From assembly GCA_946222995.1 (NCBI GenBank), contig CAMIOS010000040.1, positions 1-13,689 on the forward strand: a DNA stretch of 13,689 bases, in the 5' to 3' direction. A program made the translations under genes and the position numbers. A model generated the notes under the pieces. That model saw only the letters and a program-made list of their open reading frames with translations, was not told the DNA's origin and searched no databases. Below, in pieces: positions 6,681 to 13,181 of the stretch; within the stretch, counting starts at the first letter, position 1; each line of letters starts with the position of its first letter. The stretch comes from an uncultured Enhydrobacter sp. Lineage in GTDB: Bacteria; Pseudomonadota; Gammaproteobacteria; Pseudomonadales; Moraxellaceae.

Positions 6681-8077
6681 TGAGCGAATTTGAACAAGTC
6701 AAGCAAGTTGAGCAAAACGACAATAGCAAGCCAAAGCACATTATTCTCAATGCCTTTGATATGAACTGCGTTGGGCATATCAATCATGGATTGTGGACAC
6801 ACCCAAGAGATGAATCTTATCGATTTAATGAACTTAACTACTGGGCAGACTTGGCAAAAACCTTGGAGCGAGGCTTGTTTGACGGATTATTTTTGGCGGA
6901 TATCACAGGGTGTTATGACGTTTATCAAAATAACATTGATGTAACGCTCAAAGAATCCATTCAACTGCCGAGCCATGATCCAGCCACTTTGGTGTCTGCC
7001 ATGGCATTGGTAACTAAAAATTTAGGCTTTGGTATTACCGTCAATTTAAGTTATGAGACGCCTTATCAATTTGCTAGACGCATGGCAAGTTTAGACCATT
7101 TGACCCAAGGTCGCTTGGGGTGGAATATCGTGACAGGTTATTTGGATAGTGCCGAACGGTTGATTGGCAATCAAGGGCTGAAAGACCACGATTTACGCTA
7201 TGAGCAAGCTGAAGAATTTTTACAGCTTTGCTACCAATTTTGGGAAGGCTCATGGCAGGACGATGCGGTCAAAATAGACAAACAAGCCCGAATTTTTACT
7301 GACCCTACCAAGGTAAAAGCGATTCATCATCAAGGGCGTTTTTATCAAAGTGAAGGCGTGTTTCAAGTGATGCCGTCGATTCAACGTACACCTGTGTTAT
7401 TTCAAGCAGGTGCGTCAGCCAAAGGTCTAGCATTTGCCACCCAACACGCTGAAGCAATTTTTATTGGGGGCGGTGAAAAACCAGCAATTAAACGGCAAGT
7501 AGAGACCATTCGTCAATTGGCAGAAGGTCATGGTCGCAACCCCAACGACATCAAAATCTTAATGGGCATAACCGTGGTGACTGCCGAAAGTCACGAACTT
7601 GCTCAAGCGAAATTGGTAGAGTACGAGCAATATGCCAGTAGCGAGGCAGGATTGGCACATTATTCAAGCTCGGTGGGTATTGACTTGTCGCAGTATGCCG
7701 ATGATGCGGTGATTGCCTATCAAAAAACCAATAGCATTGCGTCGGTCAATCAACGCTTTCAACAACAGCAAGTCACCAAAGCCCAACTAAAAGCCGAACA
7801 TCGCTTGGGTGGACGCTATCCGCTGATTGTCGGCGACGGTTGTGAGGTGGCAGAGGCGTTGTTAGCCTTGGTCGATGATACAGGGATTGATGGTTTTAAT
7901 GTGACTCGTACCGTCACGCCAGAATCCTATGAAGATTTTATCCGTTTTGTGATTCCTGAACTGCAACGCCGTGGACGCTTTAAAACCGAATATAAGGAAG
8001 GCAGTTTACGCCAAAAACTGATTGGTAAAGGTGAGCGGTTACCTGATTCACACCCTGTACAAGACTTTCGATGTTGA
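6680..8077 (+). CDS. NtaA/SnaA/DszA-family FMN-dependent monooxygenase
   Basis: Luciferase-fold (LLM) class C flavin monooxygenase of 465 residues, the family of nitrilotriacetate monooxygenase NtaA, dibenzothiophene sulfone monooxygenase DszA and dimethylsulfide monooxygenase DmoA. Family blocks visible: HGLWTHPRDES at 36-46, LERGLFDGLFLADITGCYDV at 62-81, FGITVNLSYETPYQFARR at 117-134, the highly conserved HLTQGRLGWNIVTGYLDSA at 140-158, and QRTPVLFQAGASAKG near 255-269. These enzymes use reduced FMN from a separate reductase, probably MsuE here. The ATG overlaps the preceding TGA and has GAGGGA (6667-6672) seven bases upstream; an earlier in-frame ATG (6569) lies deep inside sfnB and is rejected. 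Sulfur context favours a C-S cleaving role, but an EDTA/NTA-like amine substrate cannot be excluded by sequence alone. Confidence 0.88.
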   Translation: MSEFEQVKQVEQNDNSKPKHIILNAFDMNCVGHINHGLWTHPRDESYRFNELNYWADLAKTLERGLFDGLFLADITGCYDVYQNNIDVTLKESIQLPSHDPATLVSAMALVTKNLGFGITVNLSYETPYQFARRMASLDHLTQGRLGWNIVTGYLDSAERLIGNQGLKDHDLRYEQAEEFLQLCYQFWEGSWQDDAVKIDKQARIFTDPTKVKAIHHQGRFYQSEGVFQVMPSIQRTPVLFQAGASAKGLAFATQHAEAIFIGGGEKPAIKRQVETIRQLAEGHGRNPNDIKILMGITVVTAESHELAQAKLVEYEQYASSEAGLAHYSSSVGIDLSQYADDAVIAYQKTNSIASVNQRFQQQQVTKAQLKAEHRLGGRYPLIVGDGCEVAEALLALVDDTGIDGFNVTRTVTPESYEDFIRFVIPELQRRGRFKTEYKEGSLRQKLIGKGERLPDSHPVQDFRC

Positions 8078-8154
8078 AGATTTTTAGGTATAGCGTTTTA
8101 GTTTTTATTAATTGTTTACCACCATTTATTTTATTAATGATTTGAGGAAATCAT
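8078..8154 (+). promoter_or_regulatory. Spacer with ribosome binding site before metQ
   Basis: The 77-base spacer is AT-rich and contains no clear terminator or promoter. GAGGAAA (8144-8150) sets the metQ start at ATG 8155. Read-through from the upstream monooxygenase gene is therefore likely. Confidence 0.45.
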
Positions 8155-9021
8155 ATGGCAACTTCAGCAAAAAATCGTACCACTATTTTAGGGGCAACCA
8201 TTATTACCGTCTTGGTGTTACTAAGCGGTTGGGCATTTTACAACAAAAGCCAAGCGTCAAATGTGACCAAAGACAAACCCTTAATCATTGGGATTAGCCC
8301 GCCGTTTGCCAATCCATTGAAGGAAGCAGTGGAGGAGGCAAAACAGCAAGGTATCAATGTCAAATTGGTTGAATTTACCGATTGGAACACCCCTAATGTG
8401 ACGCTAAACAGTGGCGATATTGACGCCAATTATTTTCAACACCAACCTTTTTTATCCAATGCCATTAAACAACACCCAGAGTATAAACTTTCGGGATTGG
8501 GCAAAGGGATTGTCACCCATGTTGGCTTGTATTCCAAAAAATACCAAAGCCTAACGGCATTGCCAGAGCATGCTCGTGTGGTCGTACCAAATGACCCTGT
8601 CAATCAGGGACGAGCATTATTGTTACTGCAACAGGCAAAACTGATTGGGCTAAAAGACCCCAATAATTTTCTGTCAAATCTCAACGATATCAGTAGCAAC
8701 CCTAAACAATTGCAGTTTGTTGAGGTAGAAGGTCCGCAAACAGCAAGAGCGGTTGATGACGCTGATTTAGCCTTTAGCTATCCGCATTACTTGCGATTAG
8801 CCAAAACCATTGACCCCAATCAAGCATTAATCTTTGATGATACAAATAATAACCGCTATGCGATTTTGTTCGTTACTCGGGATGATTTTGCCCAAAAAAA
8901 TCCTGAGCGAGCTGAACAACTCAAAAAATTCATTCAAATCTATCAAACATCGCCCAAAGTTAAACAGGTACTTAATAAGGAAATTGGGGAAAAACTTTGG
9001 TTTCCAGGCTGGGCATCGTGA
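8155..9021 (+). CDS. metQ: MetQ/NlpA-family substrate-binding protein, membrane-anchored without lipobox
   Basis: Receptor for a MetNI importer; characterised members bind methionine or related amino acids. The 288 residues carry the family landmarks: DIDANYFQHQPFL at about 88-100, VVVPNDPVNQGRALLLLQ at about 142-159, a VE(L/V)EGPQTAR segment, and a C-terminal GWAS end. Most MetQ proteins are lipoproteins with L-[ASG]-[GA]-C. Here the equivalent site reads LLSGW (Trp26), and the whole protein contains no cysteine. Residues 10-28 remain hydrophobic, so it is either held by an uncleaved N-terminal helix or cut by signal peptidase I near SQA (31-34). It is followed after 54 bases by metN. Given oxidases upstream, the ligand may be a methionine-like organosulfur compound and not methionine itself. 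Confidence 0.88.
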   Translation: MATSAKNRTTILGATIITVLVLLSGWAFYNKSQASNVTKDKPLIIGISPPFANPLKEAVEEAKQQGINVKLVEFTDWNTPNVTLNSGDIDANYFQHQPFLSNAIKQHPEYKLSGLGKGIVTHVGLYSKKYQSLTALPEHARVVVPNDPVNQGRALLLLQQAKLIGLKDPNNFLSNLNDISSNPKQLQFVEVEGPQTARAVDDADLAFSYPHYLRLAKTIDPNQALIFDDTNNNRYAILFVTRDDFAQKNPERAEQLKKFIQIYQTSPKVKQVLNKEIGEKLWFPGWAS

Positions 9022-9075
9022 TTGATTAAGGCATTTTTATAAAAATCGATAATAACAAAAATTCGGGAGAAACCC

Positions 9076-10155
9076 ATGCAACCACTAACTTATAACGCTC
9101 AAAATGACTGTCTATCAGACGTACCCACCCATATCCGCATTGATAAAGTGAATAAATTTTATCAGGGACAAGAACAAGCGATTCATGCCCTAAAGGACAT
9201 TTCGCTTGAGGTACCGACAGGCAAAATTCTTGGTATTATCGGTAAAAGTGGGGCAGGGAAATCATCCCTATTACGCATTATCAACGGCTTAGAATCAATT
9301 AATGACGGTCATATTTATATTGATGATAAAAATGTGGCATCATTAAACCAAGCCCAACTGCGAGAATTACGTCAAGACATTGGCATGATTTTCCAGCATT
9401 TTAATTTACTATCGAGTAAAACGGTCAAAGACAATGTTGCTCTGCCATTAAAAGTTGCAGGGGTAAGTAAAACTGATATCGATAAACGTGTGGCACAAGT
9501 GCTTGACATGGTTGGGTTAAGTGATAAAGCGATGATGTATCCGTCTCAGTTATCGGGCGGTCAAAAACAGCGAGTGGGAATTGCTCGGGCTTTGATAAAC
9601 AACCCCAAAATTCTACTGTGTGACGAAGCCACATCGGCATTAGACCCCGAAAGCACCACCCTGATTTTGCAGTTACTCAAGCAAATTAATAAAAAACTGG
9701 GTATTACCATTGTATTAATTACTCATGAAATGCAAGTGATTCGAGATATTTGCGACCAAGTCATTGTGATTAATCAAGGGCAAATCGTTGAAACAGGACC
9801 GGTGTGGAAAGTGTTTGCGTCGCCCATGCACACCATGACCCAAGAGCTACTGGGCTATAATCAATCAGCGATTGATTGGGGTGATAATAGCCCACTGATT
9901 GACAAGCACAACGCCACCCATACTTTGCTCAATTTAAAATATGTCGCCCCACGAAAATCCGCCCCTGATTTAAAAGCGATTTTTGGGGAATTTGAATCGC
10001 CTGTGTCTTTGTATCAAAGTCAAGTCGATAGCATTCAAGGTTATTTGGTGGGCAATATTGTAGTCGGCGTGGCAACGACTGAACTGGACATCACCCAATT
10101 GACCCAGCGTTTGGGCAATCAGATTTCGCATGTGGAGGTATTAGGTTATGCTTGA
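9076..10155 (+). CDS. metN: Methionine-type ABC transporter ATP-binding protein with NIL domain
   Basis: ATPase of the MetNIQ importer, 359 residues. Walker A is GKSGAGKS at 56-63, the Q-loop FQHFNLLSSKTV at 106-117 (typical of MetN), the signature LSGGQ at 159-163, Walker B ILLCDE with ATSALD at 179-190, and the switch His at 217. Residues from about 285 to the end form the C-terminal NIL domain (SPVSLYQSQVDSIQGYLVGNIVV...), which in E. coli MetN binds cytosolic methionine and shuts transport off. So feedback inhibition by an amino acid is expected. GGGAG (9065-9069) lies six bases before the ATG. A divergent N-terminal stretch of about 18 residues precedes the first strand. The 3' end overlaps metI by eight bases. 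Confidence 0.94.
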   Translation: MQPLTYNAQNDCLSDVPTHIRIDKVNKFYQGQEQAIHALKDISLEVPTGKILGIIGKSGAGKSSLLRIINGLESINDGHIYIDDKNVASLNQAQLRELRQDIGMIFQHFNLLSSKTVKDNVALPLKVAGVSKTDIDKRVAQVLDMVGLSDKAMMYPSQLSGGQKQRVGIARALINNPKILLCDEATSALDPESTTLILQLLKQINKKLGITIVLITHEMQVIRDICDQVIVINQGQIVETGPVWKVFASPMHTMTQELLGYNQSAIDWGDNSPLIDKHNATHTLLNLKYVAPRKSAPDLKAIFGEFESPVSLYQSQVDSIQGYLVGNIVVGVATTELDITQLTQRLGNQISHVEVLGYA

Positions 10156-10795
10156 GTTGTTACTCACTGGATTAATTGATACGCTGATTATGGTTGGCGT
10201 GTCAGCAATATTAGCATTCATATTGGGGCTACCGATTGCGTTGTTATTAGTGAATTCAAGTCCCCAAGGGATTGCTCCGTCATTTTTGACCAATGCTAGT
10301 TTGGGTTGGTCAGTGAATATTGTACGGGCTATTCCCTTTTTGATATTGATGGTTGCCATTATTCCGTTAACCCGCATGATTGTCGGCACAAGCTATGGTG
10401 TGTGGGCAGCAGTGGTACCATTGACCTTAGCAGCGACGCCTTTTTTTGCTCGGATTGCAGAAGTCAGTCTTCGTGAAGTTGACCCAGGTTTGATTGAAGC
10501 CGCTCAAGCAATAGGTTGTAATCGCAAACAAATCATCCAACACGTGTTATTACCTGAAGCATTGCCAGGGATTGTTGCAGGTTTTACCGTGACGCTCGTT
10601 ACCATGATTAATTCATCTGCCATTGCTGGAGCAATTGGGGCAGGGGGCTTGGGTGATATTGCCTATCGTTACGGCTATCAGCGATTTGATGTGCAAATGA
10701 TGGTATTAGTTATCATAGTTTTAGTGGCGTTGGTTATGCTCGTTCAAGCCACTGGTGATAGTCTCGCTCAATGGGTTGATAAACGTCAATTGTAA
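10148..10795 (+). CDS. metI: Methionine-type ABC transporter permease
   Basis: Inner-membrane permease of MetNIQ, 215 residues, the usual MetI length (about 217 in E. coli). About five membrane helices are visible: 8-36, 54-77, 84-100, 140-165 and 184-203. The EAA docking loop is at about 117-141 (EAAQAIGCNRKQIIQHVLLPEALP), and the MINSSAIAGAIGAGGLGDIAYRYGYQRF block at about 153-180 is highly characteristic of MetI. The ATG lies inside the end of metN, overlapping by eight bases, so the two are translationally coupled. A complete QNI set argues for a working importer. It is followed by a 152-base gap that holds a sigma-54-like element before msuE. Confidence 0.94.
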   Translation: MLELLLTGLIDTLIMVGVSAILAFILGLPIALLLVNSSPQGIAPSFLTNASLGWSVNIVRAIPFLILMVAIIPLTRMIVGTSYGVWAAVVPLTLAATPFFARIAEVSLREVDPGLIEAAQAIGCNRKQIIQHVLLPEALPGIVAGFTVTLVTMINSSAIAGAIGAGGLGDIAYRYGYQRFDVQMMVLVIIVLVALVMLVQATGDSLAQWVDKRQL

Positions 10796-10812
10796 TAATT
10801 CAAATAGTAATT

Positions 10813-10828
10813 TGGCAAATTGATAGCA
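10813..10828 (+). promoter_or_regulatory. Candidate sigma-54 (-24/-12) promoter before msuE
   Basis: TGGCAAATTGATAGCA matches the RpoN consensus TGGCACG-N4-TTGCW at TGGCA and T-GCA. The invariant GG (10814-10815) and GC (10826-10827) are exactly 12 bases apart. The predicted start near 10839 leaves a leader of about 110 bases to msuE. In pseudomonads the sigma-54 activator SfnR governs sulfone and methanesulfonate genes, which makes such a promoter plausible. AATTTGGCAAATT (10809-10821) is also a near-palindrome. No activator gene is in the window. Confidence 0.45.
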
Positions 10829-10947
10829 AAAAATCAGCTAAGCAATGCAGATATTCTTGTTTCACAAAATATGCAATTTTTCGTTTAATAGTTTTATCGA
10901 ATTTCACTCGATTTACCCATGAACTTAAAATGAAATAAGGAACAACA

Positions 10948-11736
10948 ATGTCTGCAAATCAAAATTCAACGAACCAATCAAATCCAGCATCAAATCCAGC
11001 AACACCACTCAATATCGTTGCGGTATCGGGCGGTCTAAATACCCCGTCAAAAACTGAAAGCTTGGTACAAAACATTTTAGATGAACTGGCTCAAGCAACA
11101 CCGATTACCGTGCATTTTATTAAGCTCAGTGAAATCGGTCCGCTGCTGAGTGGAGCGATTTATCGCAACCAGTTACCAGAGCGGGTACAAAACGACTTGG
11201 CAGCGATTGAAGCGGCAGACGCCTTGATTGTTGGGACGCCTGTATATCGTGCGTCTTTTACCGGATTGTTTAAACACTTATTTGACTTTGTAGAGCAGAC
11301 CGCGTTGGTGGATGTACCTGTGTTACTGGCGGCGTCTGGCGGCAGTGACCGTCATGCACTGGTACTAGAGCACCAACTTCGCCCGTTGTTTAGCTTCTTC
11401 CAAGCACAAACCTTACCGATTGGTGTGTATGCCACAGATAAAGACTTTACCCCACAATATACGGTATCAAGCCAACAGCTACGTGACCGTATCGTATTAG
11501 CCGTGGCTCGTGCGTTGCCGATATTAGAATGGGCACCTGCGAAAGGCAGACGAGCACAAGCGGTCAAAGAAAAATCCGCTCAAGCCAATCAACAATTGGG
11601 TATTAATAAACAAGTAGAACAAGCAGAGATTTTACCGTCTGTGGCGGTACCCGACTTATCGACGGCTGAAGCCAAATTACATCAGCAAGGGCAAGGTGTT
11701 CATTTAGAAAAGAAGTTGGATCAATCAGTTGCGTGA
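10948..11736 (+). CDS. msuE: NADPH-dependent FMN reductase, MsuE type
   Basis: Flavodoxin-like reductase making reduced FMN for two-component monooxygenases. The core, about residues 20-195, follows MsuE: VAVSGGLNTPSKTESL at 24-39 (phosphate-binding loop), IEAADALIVGTPVYRASFTGLFKHLFD with the GTPVYR flavin contact at 96-101, VLLAASGGSDRHALVLEHQLRPLFSFFQAQTLPIGVYA at about 125-162. It is 262 residues long against about 185 for Pseudomonas MsuE, owing to a 20-residue polar N-terminus and a tail of about 65 residues rich in Gln, Ala and Lys. No internal Met exists, and TAAGGA (10936-10941) supports the start. It is the only flavin reductase visible and probably serves SsuD, both SfnB copies and the NtaA-like enzyme. 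A terminator follows. Confidence 0.9.
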   Translation: MSANQNSTNQSNPASNPATPLNIVAVSGGLNTPSKTESLVQNILDELAQATPITVHFIKLSEIGPLLSGAIYRNQLPERVQNDLAAIEAADALIVGTPVYRASFTGLFKHLFDFVEQTALVDVPVLLAASGGSDRHALVLEHQLRPLFSFFQAQTLPIGVYATDKDFTPQYTVSSQQLRDRIVLAVARALPILEWAPAKGRRAQAVKEKSAQANQQLGINKQVEQAEILPSVAVPDLSTAEAKLHQQGQGVHLEKKLDQSVA

Positions 11737-11780
11737 TTTAATGGTGGAGTATTCTGAATCTGCTTAAAGATAATGGATAA

Positions 11781-11815
11781 AAACCCCAATTCTAACGATT
11801 TGGGGTTTATTCTTT
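11781..11815 (+). terminator. Rho-independent terminator after msuE
   Basis: AAACCCCAA (11781-11789) pairs with TTGGGGTTT (11800-11808) in a 9-base stem with a 10-base loop, followed by the T-rich ATTCTTT. It closes the sfnB-to-msuE block before the regulator. Confidence 0.75.
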
Positions 11816-11896
11816 ATACAGGTTTTAATACTTTTATATATGTAATTTTGGAATATAAAATAATAATTTAAGCGTTTGTTGCTTTGTTGGTCTGAC

Positions 11897-11951
11897 TTTA
11901 CACTAATCCAATCAAAAATTTAATCAACATTTTTAATTAACATTGGATTAG
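11897..11951 (+). promoter_or_regulatory. cbl promoter with an inverted repeat spanning it
   Basis: A -35 TTTACA (11897-11902) and -10 TTTAAT (11919-11924) are separated by 16 bases, each matching five of six consensus positions. A perfect 10-base inverted repeat places CTAATCCAAT (11903-11912) in the spacer and ATTGGATTAG (11942-11951) eight bases before the cbl start codon. Half-sites are 39 bases apart. This fits negative autoregulation, common among LysR-type regulators; the binding protein is inferred. Confidence 0.55.
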
Positions 11952-11958
11952 CAATCTC

Positions 11959-12885
11959 ATGAATTTTCAACAACTTCGTATTATTCGAGAAACGGTACGC
12001 TGTGACTATAATTTGACCGAAGTCGGCAATGCGTTACTCACATCGCAGTCTGGGGTATCTAAGCATATCAAAGACCTAGAAGACGAGCTGGGCGTTGAGC
12101 TATTTGTGCGTAAAGGTAAACGGTTGTTAAGCTTGACTGAACCTGGCAAAGAATTATTGGTGATTGTTGAGCGAATGCTGCATGATGCCAGTAACATCAA
12201 AACCTTAGCCGAGCAATACACTAGCCGAGATGAAGGTGAATTGACCGTTGCCACCACCCATACCCAATCGCGATATATCTTACCACTGATTGTACAAGCC
12301 TTTAAACAGCACTTCCCCAAAGTGCATTTACGTTTGCTGCAAGCTGCACCGCAAGAAATTGCCGCCATGCTATTGGACGGACGAGCCGATATTGGTATCG
12401 CCACCGAAGCCTTATCTAGCTACTCTGAACTAGCGACGTTTCCCTATTACCAATGGTACCACGCGATTGTCGTACCCCACGACCACCCGTTAACGCAGCT
12501 TGAGCAAGTGACGCTTGCGGACATTGCAGCTTATCCGATTATCACCTACATAGACGGGTATACAGGGCGACCGATGATTAATAAAGCCTTTGCCAAAGCA
12601 GGGATACAGCCCGACATCGTGATGACGGCATTGGATTCGGACGTAATAAAAACTTATGTGGAATTTGGTATGGGCATTGGCATTATTGCGGATATGGCAT
12701 TTAATCCCAATAAAGACACGCATTTAACGCTACTTAATTGTGAGCCATTATTTCAGCAAAACACCACCTTGTTAGCCGTGCGACAAGGGCATTTTTTACG
12801 GGGATTTGGCTATCAGTTTTTAGAATTGTGCAACCCTAATTTAACCCAACAGCAAATTCATGATGCCATTCAACCGAGTAGCTAG
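11959..12885 (+). CDS. cbl: LysR-type regulator of sulfur assimilation, Cbl (CysB family)
   Basis: Activator of sulfonate-sulfur genes. The 308 residues start with MNFQQLRIIRE and a winged HTH (about 18-60: YNLTEVGNALLTSQSGVSKHI, then LEDELGVELFVRKGKRLL), nearly the Cbl signature as I remember it from E. coli. The effector domain has VATTHTQSRY at 97-106, IATEAL at 147-152 and the YTGR turn at 201-204. This places Thr100, Thr102, Gln103, Thr149 and Thr202 at the same numbers as the inducer-contacting residues known in CysB. The C-terminal FLELCNPNLT also resembles Cbl over CysB. E. coli Cbl works with CysB, activates ssu and tau genes, and is switched off by adenosine phosphosulfate. No clear Shine-Dalgarno is seen; only GGA at 11945-11947. 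Being the sole regulator here, it probably controls the neighbouring operons. Confidence 0.87.
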   Translation: MNFQQLRIIRETVRCDYNLTEVGNALLTSQSGVSKHIKDLEDELGVELFVRKGKRLLSLTEPGKELLVIVERMLHDASNIKTLAEQYTSRDEGELTVATTHTQSRYILPLIVQAFKQHFPKVHLRLLQAAPQEIAAMLLDGRADIGIATEALSSYSELATFPYYQWYHAIVVPHDHPLTQLEQVTLADIAAYPIITYIDGYTGRPMINKAFAKAGIQPDIVMTALDSDVIKTYVEFGMGIGIIADMAFNPNKDTHLTLLNCEPLFQQNTTLLAVRQGHFLRGFGYQFLELCNPNLTQQQIHDAIQPSS

Positions 12886-12944
12886 TGATTAAAGTTTAGC
12901 AGTTCATACTTTTCATAACGCTTTTCAATTTTCTAACCAACATT

Positions 12945-12982
12945 AAAAACGCTCTATGGTGAACACCGTTGAGCGTTTTTTT
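12945..12982 (+). terminator. Rho-independent terminator after cbl
   Basis: AAAAACGCTC (12945-12954) pairs with GAGCGTTTTT (12971-12980). An inner GGT/ACC stem lies across a small internal loop, and the stem ends in a run of seven T (12976-12982). It insulates ssuD from cbl transcription. Confidence 0.9.
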
Positions 12983-13181
12983 ATCCCTGTTTTAGCAAGG
13001 AAATTTCTAAGGTTATAACAAAAACTCCTAAGCATTTTTCGTGCTAAGTAAAGCCGTTTTTCTTATTTTTTATTGGGCAAATTTTGCTTTAAGCTTACGC
13101 CTATCAACAGGATAGAAGGCTAAATATTTTAAAAGCGACTTATCCTAACCAATTTCTAAGATTAAAAAAGTAGGTGTTACG
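12983..13181 (+). promoter_or_regulatory. ssuD upstream region with a direct repeat
   Basis: AATTTCTAAGGTTA (13002-13015) recurs as AATTTCTAAGATTA (13151-13164), 13 of 14 identical, at 149-base spacing. TGGGCAAATTTTGC (13074-13087) resembles the sigma-54-like element before msuE, but GG and GC are 11 bases apart at most, one short. CTATC-AACAG-GATAG (near 13101-13116) is a short hairpin. AGGTG (13172-13176) serves as ribosome site for ssuD. No sigma-70 promoter stands out. Confidence 0.4.

Noticed and set aside
12006..12404. 132-codon minus-strand frame within cbl
   Set aside because: Antisense shadow of the conserved HTH and effector domain; Ser/Cys-rich, no domain.
13025..13060. Hairpin AGCA...TGCT near 13030 as a terminator or small RNA
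   Set aside because: Only four paired bases with no proper T run directly after; not distinguishable from chance.
13074..13087. TGGGCAAATTTTGC before ssuD as a sigma-54 promoter
   Set aside because: The GG-GC separation is 11 bases at most, while RpoN promoters require 12, so it is only mentioned as a near match.
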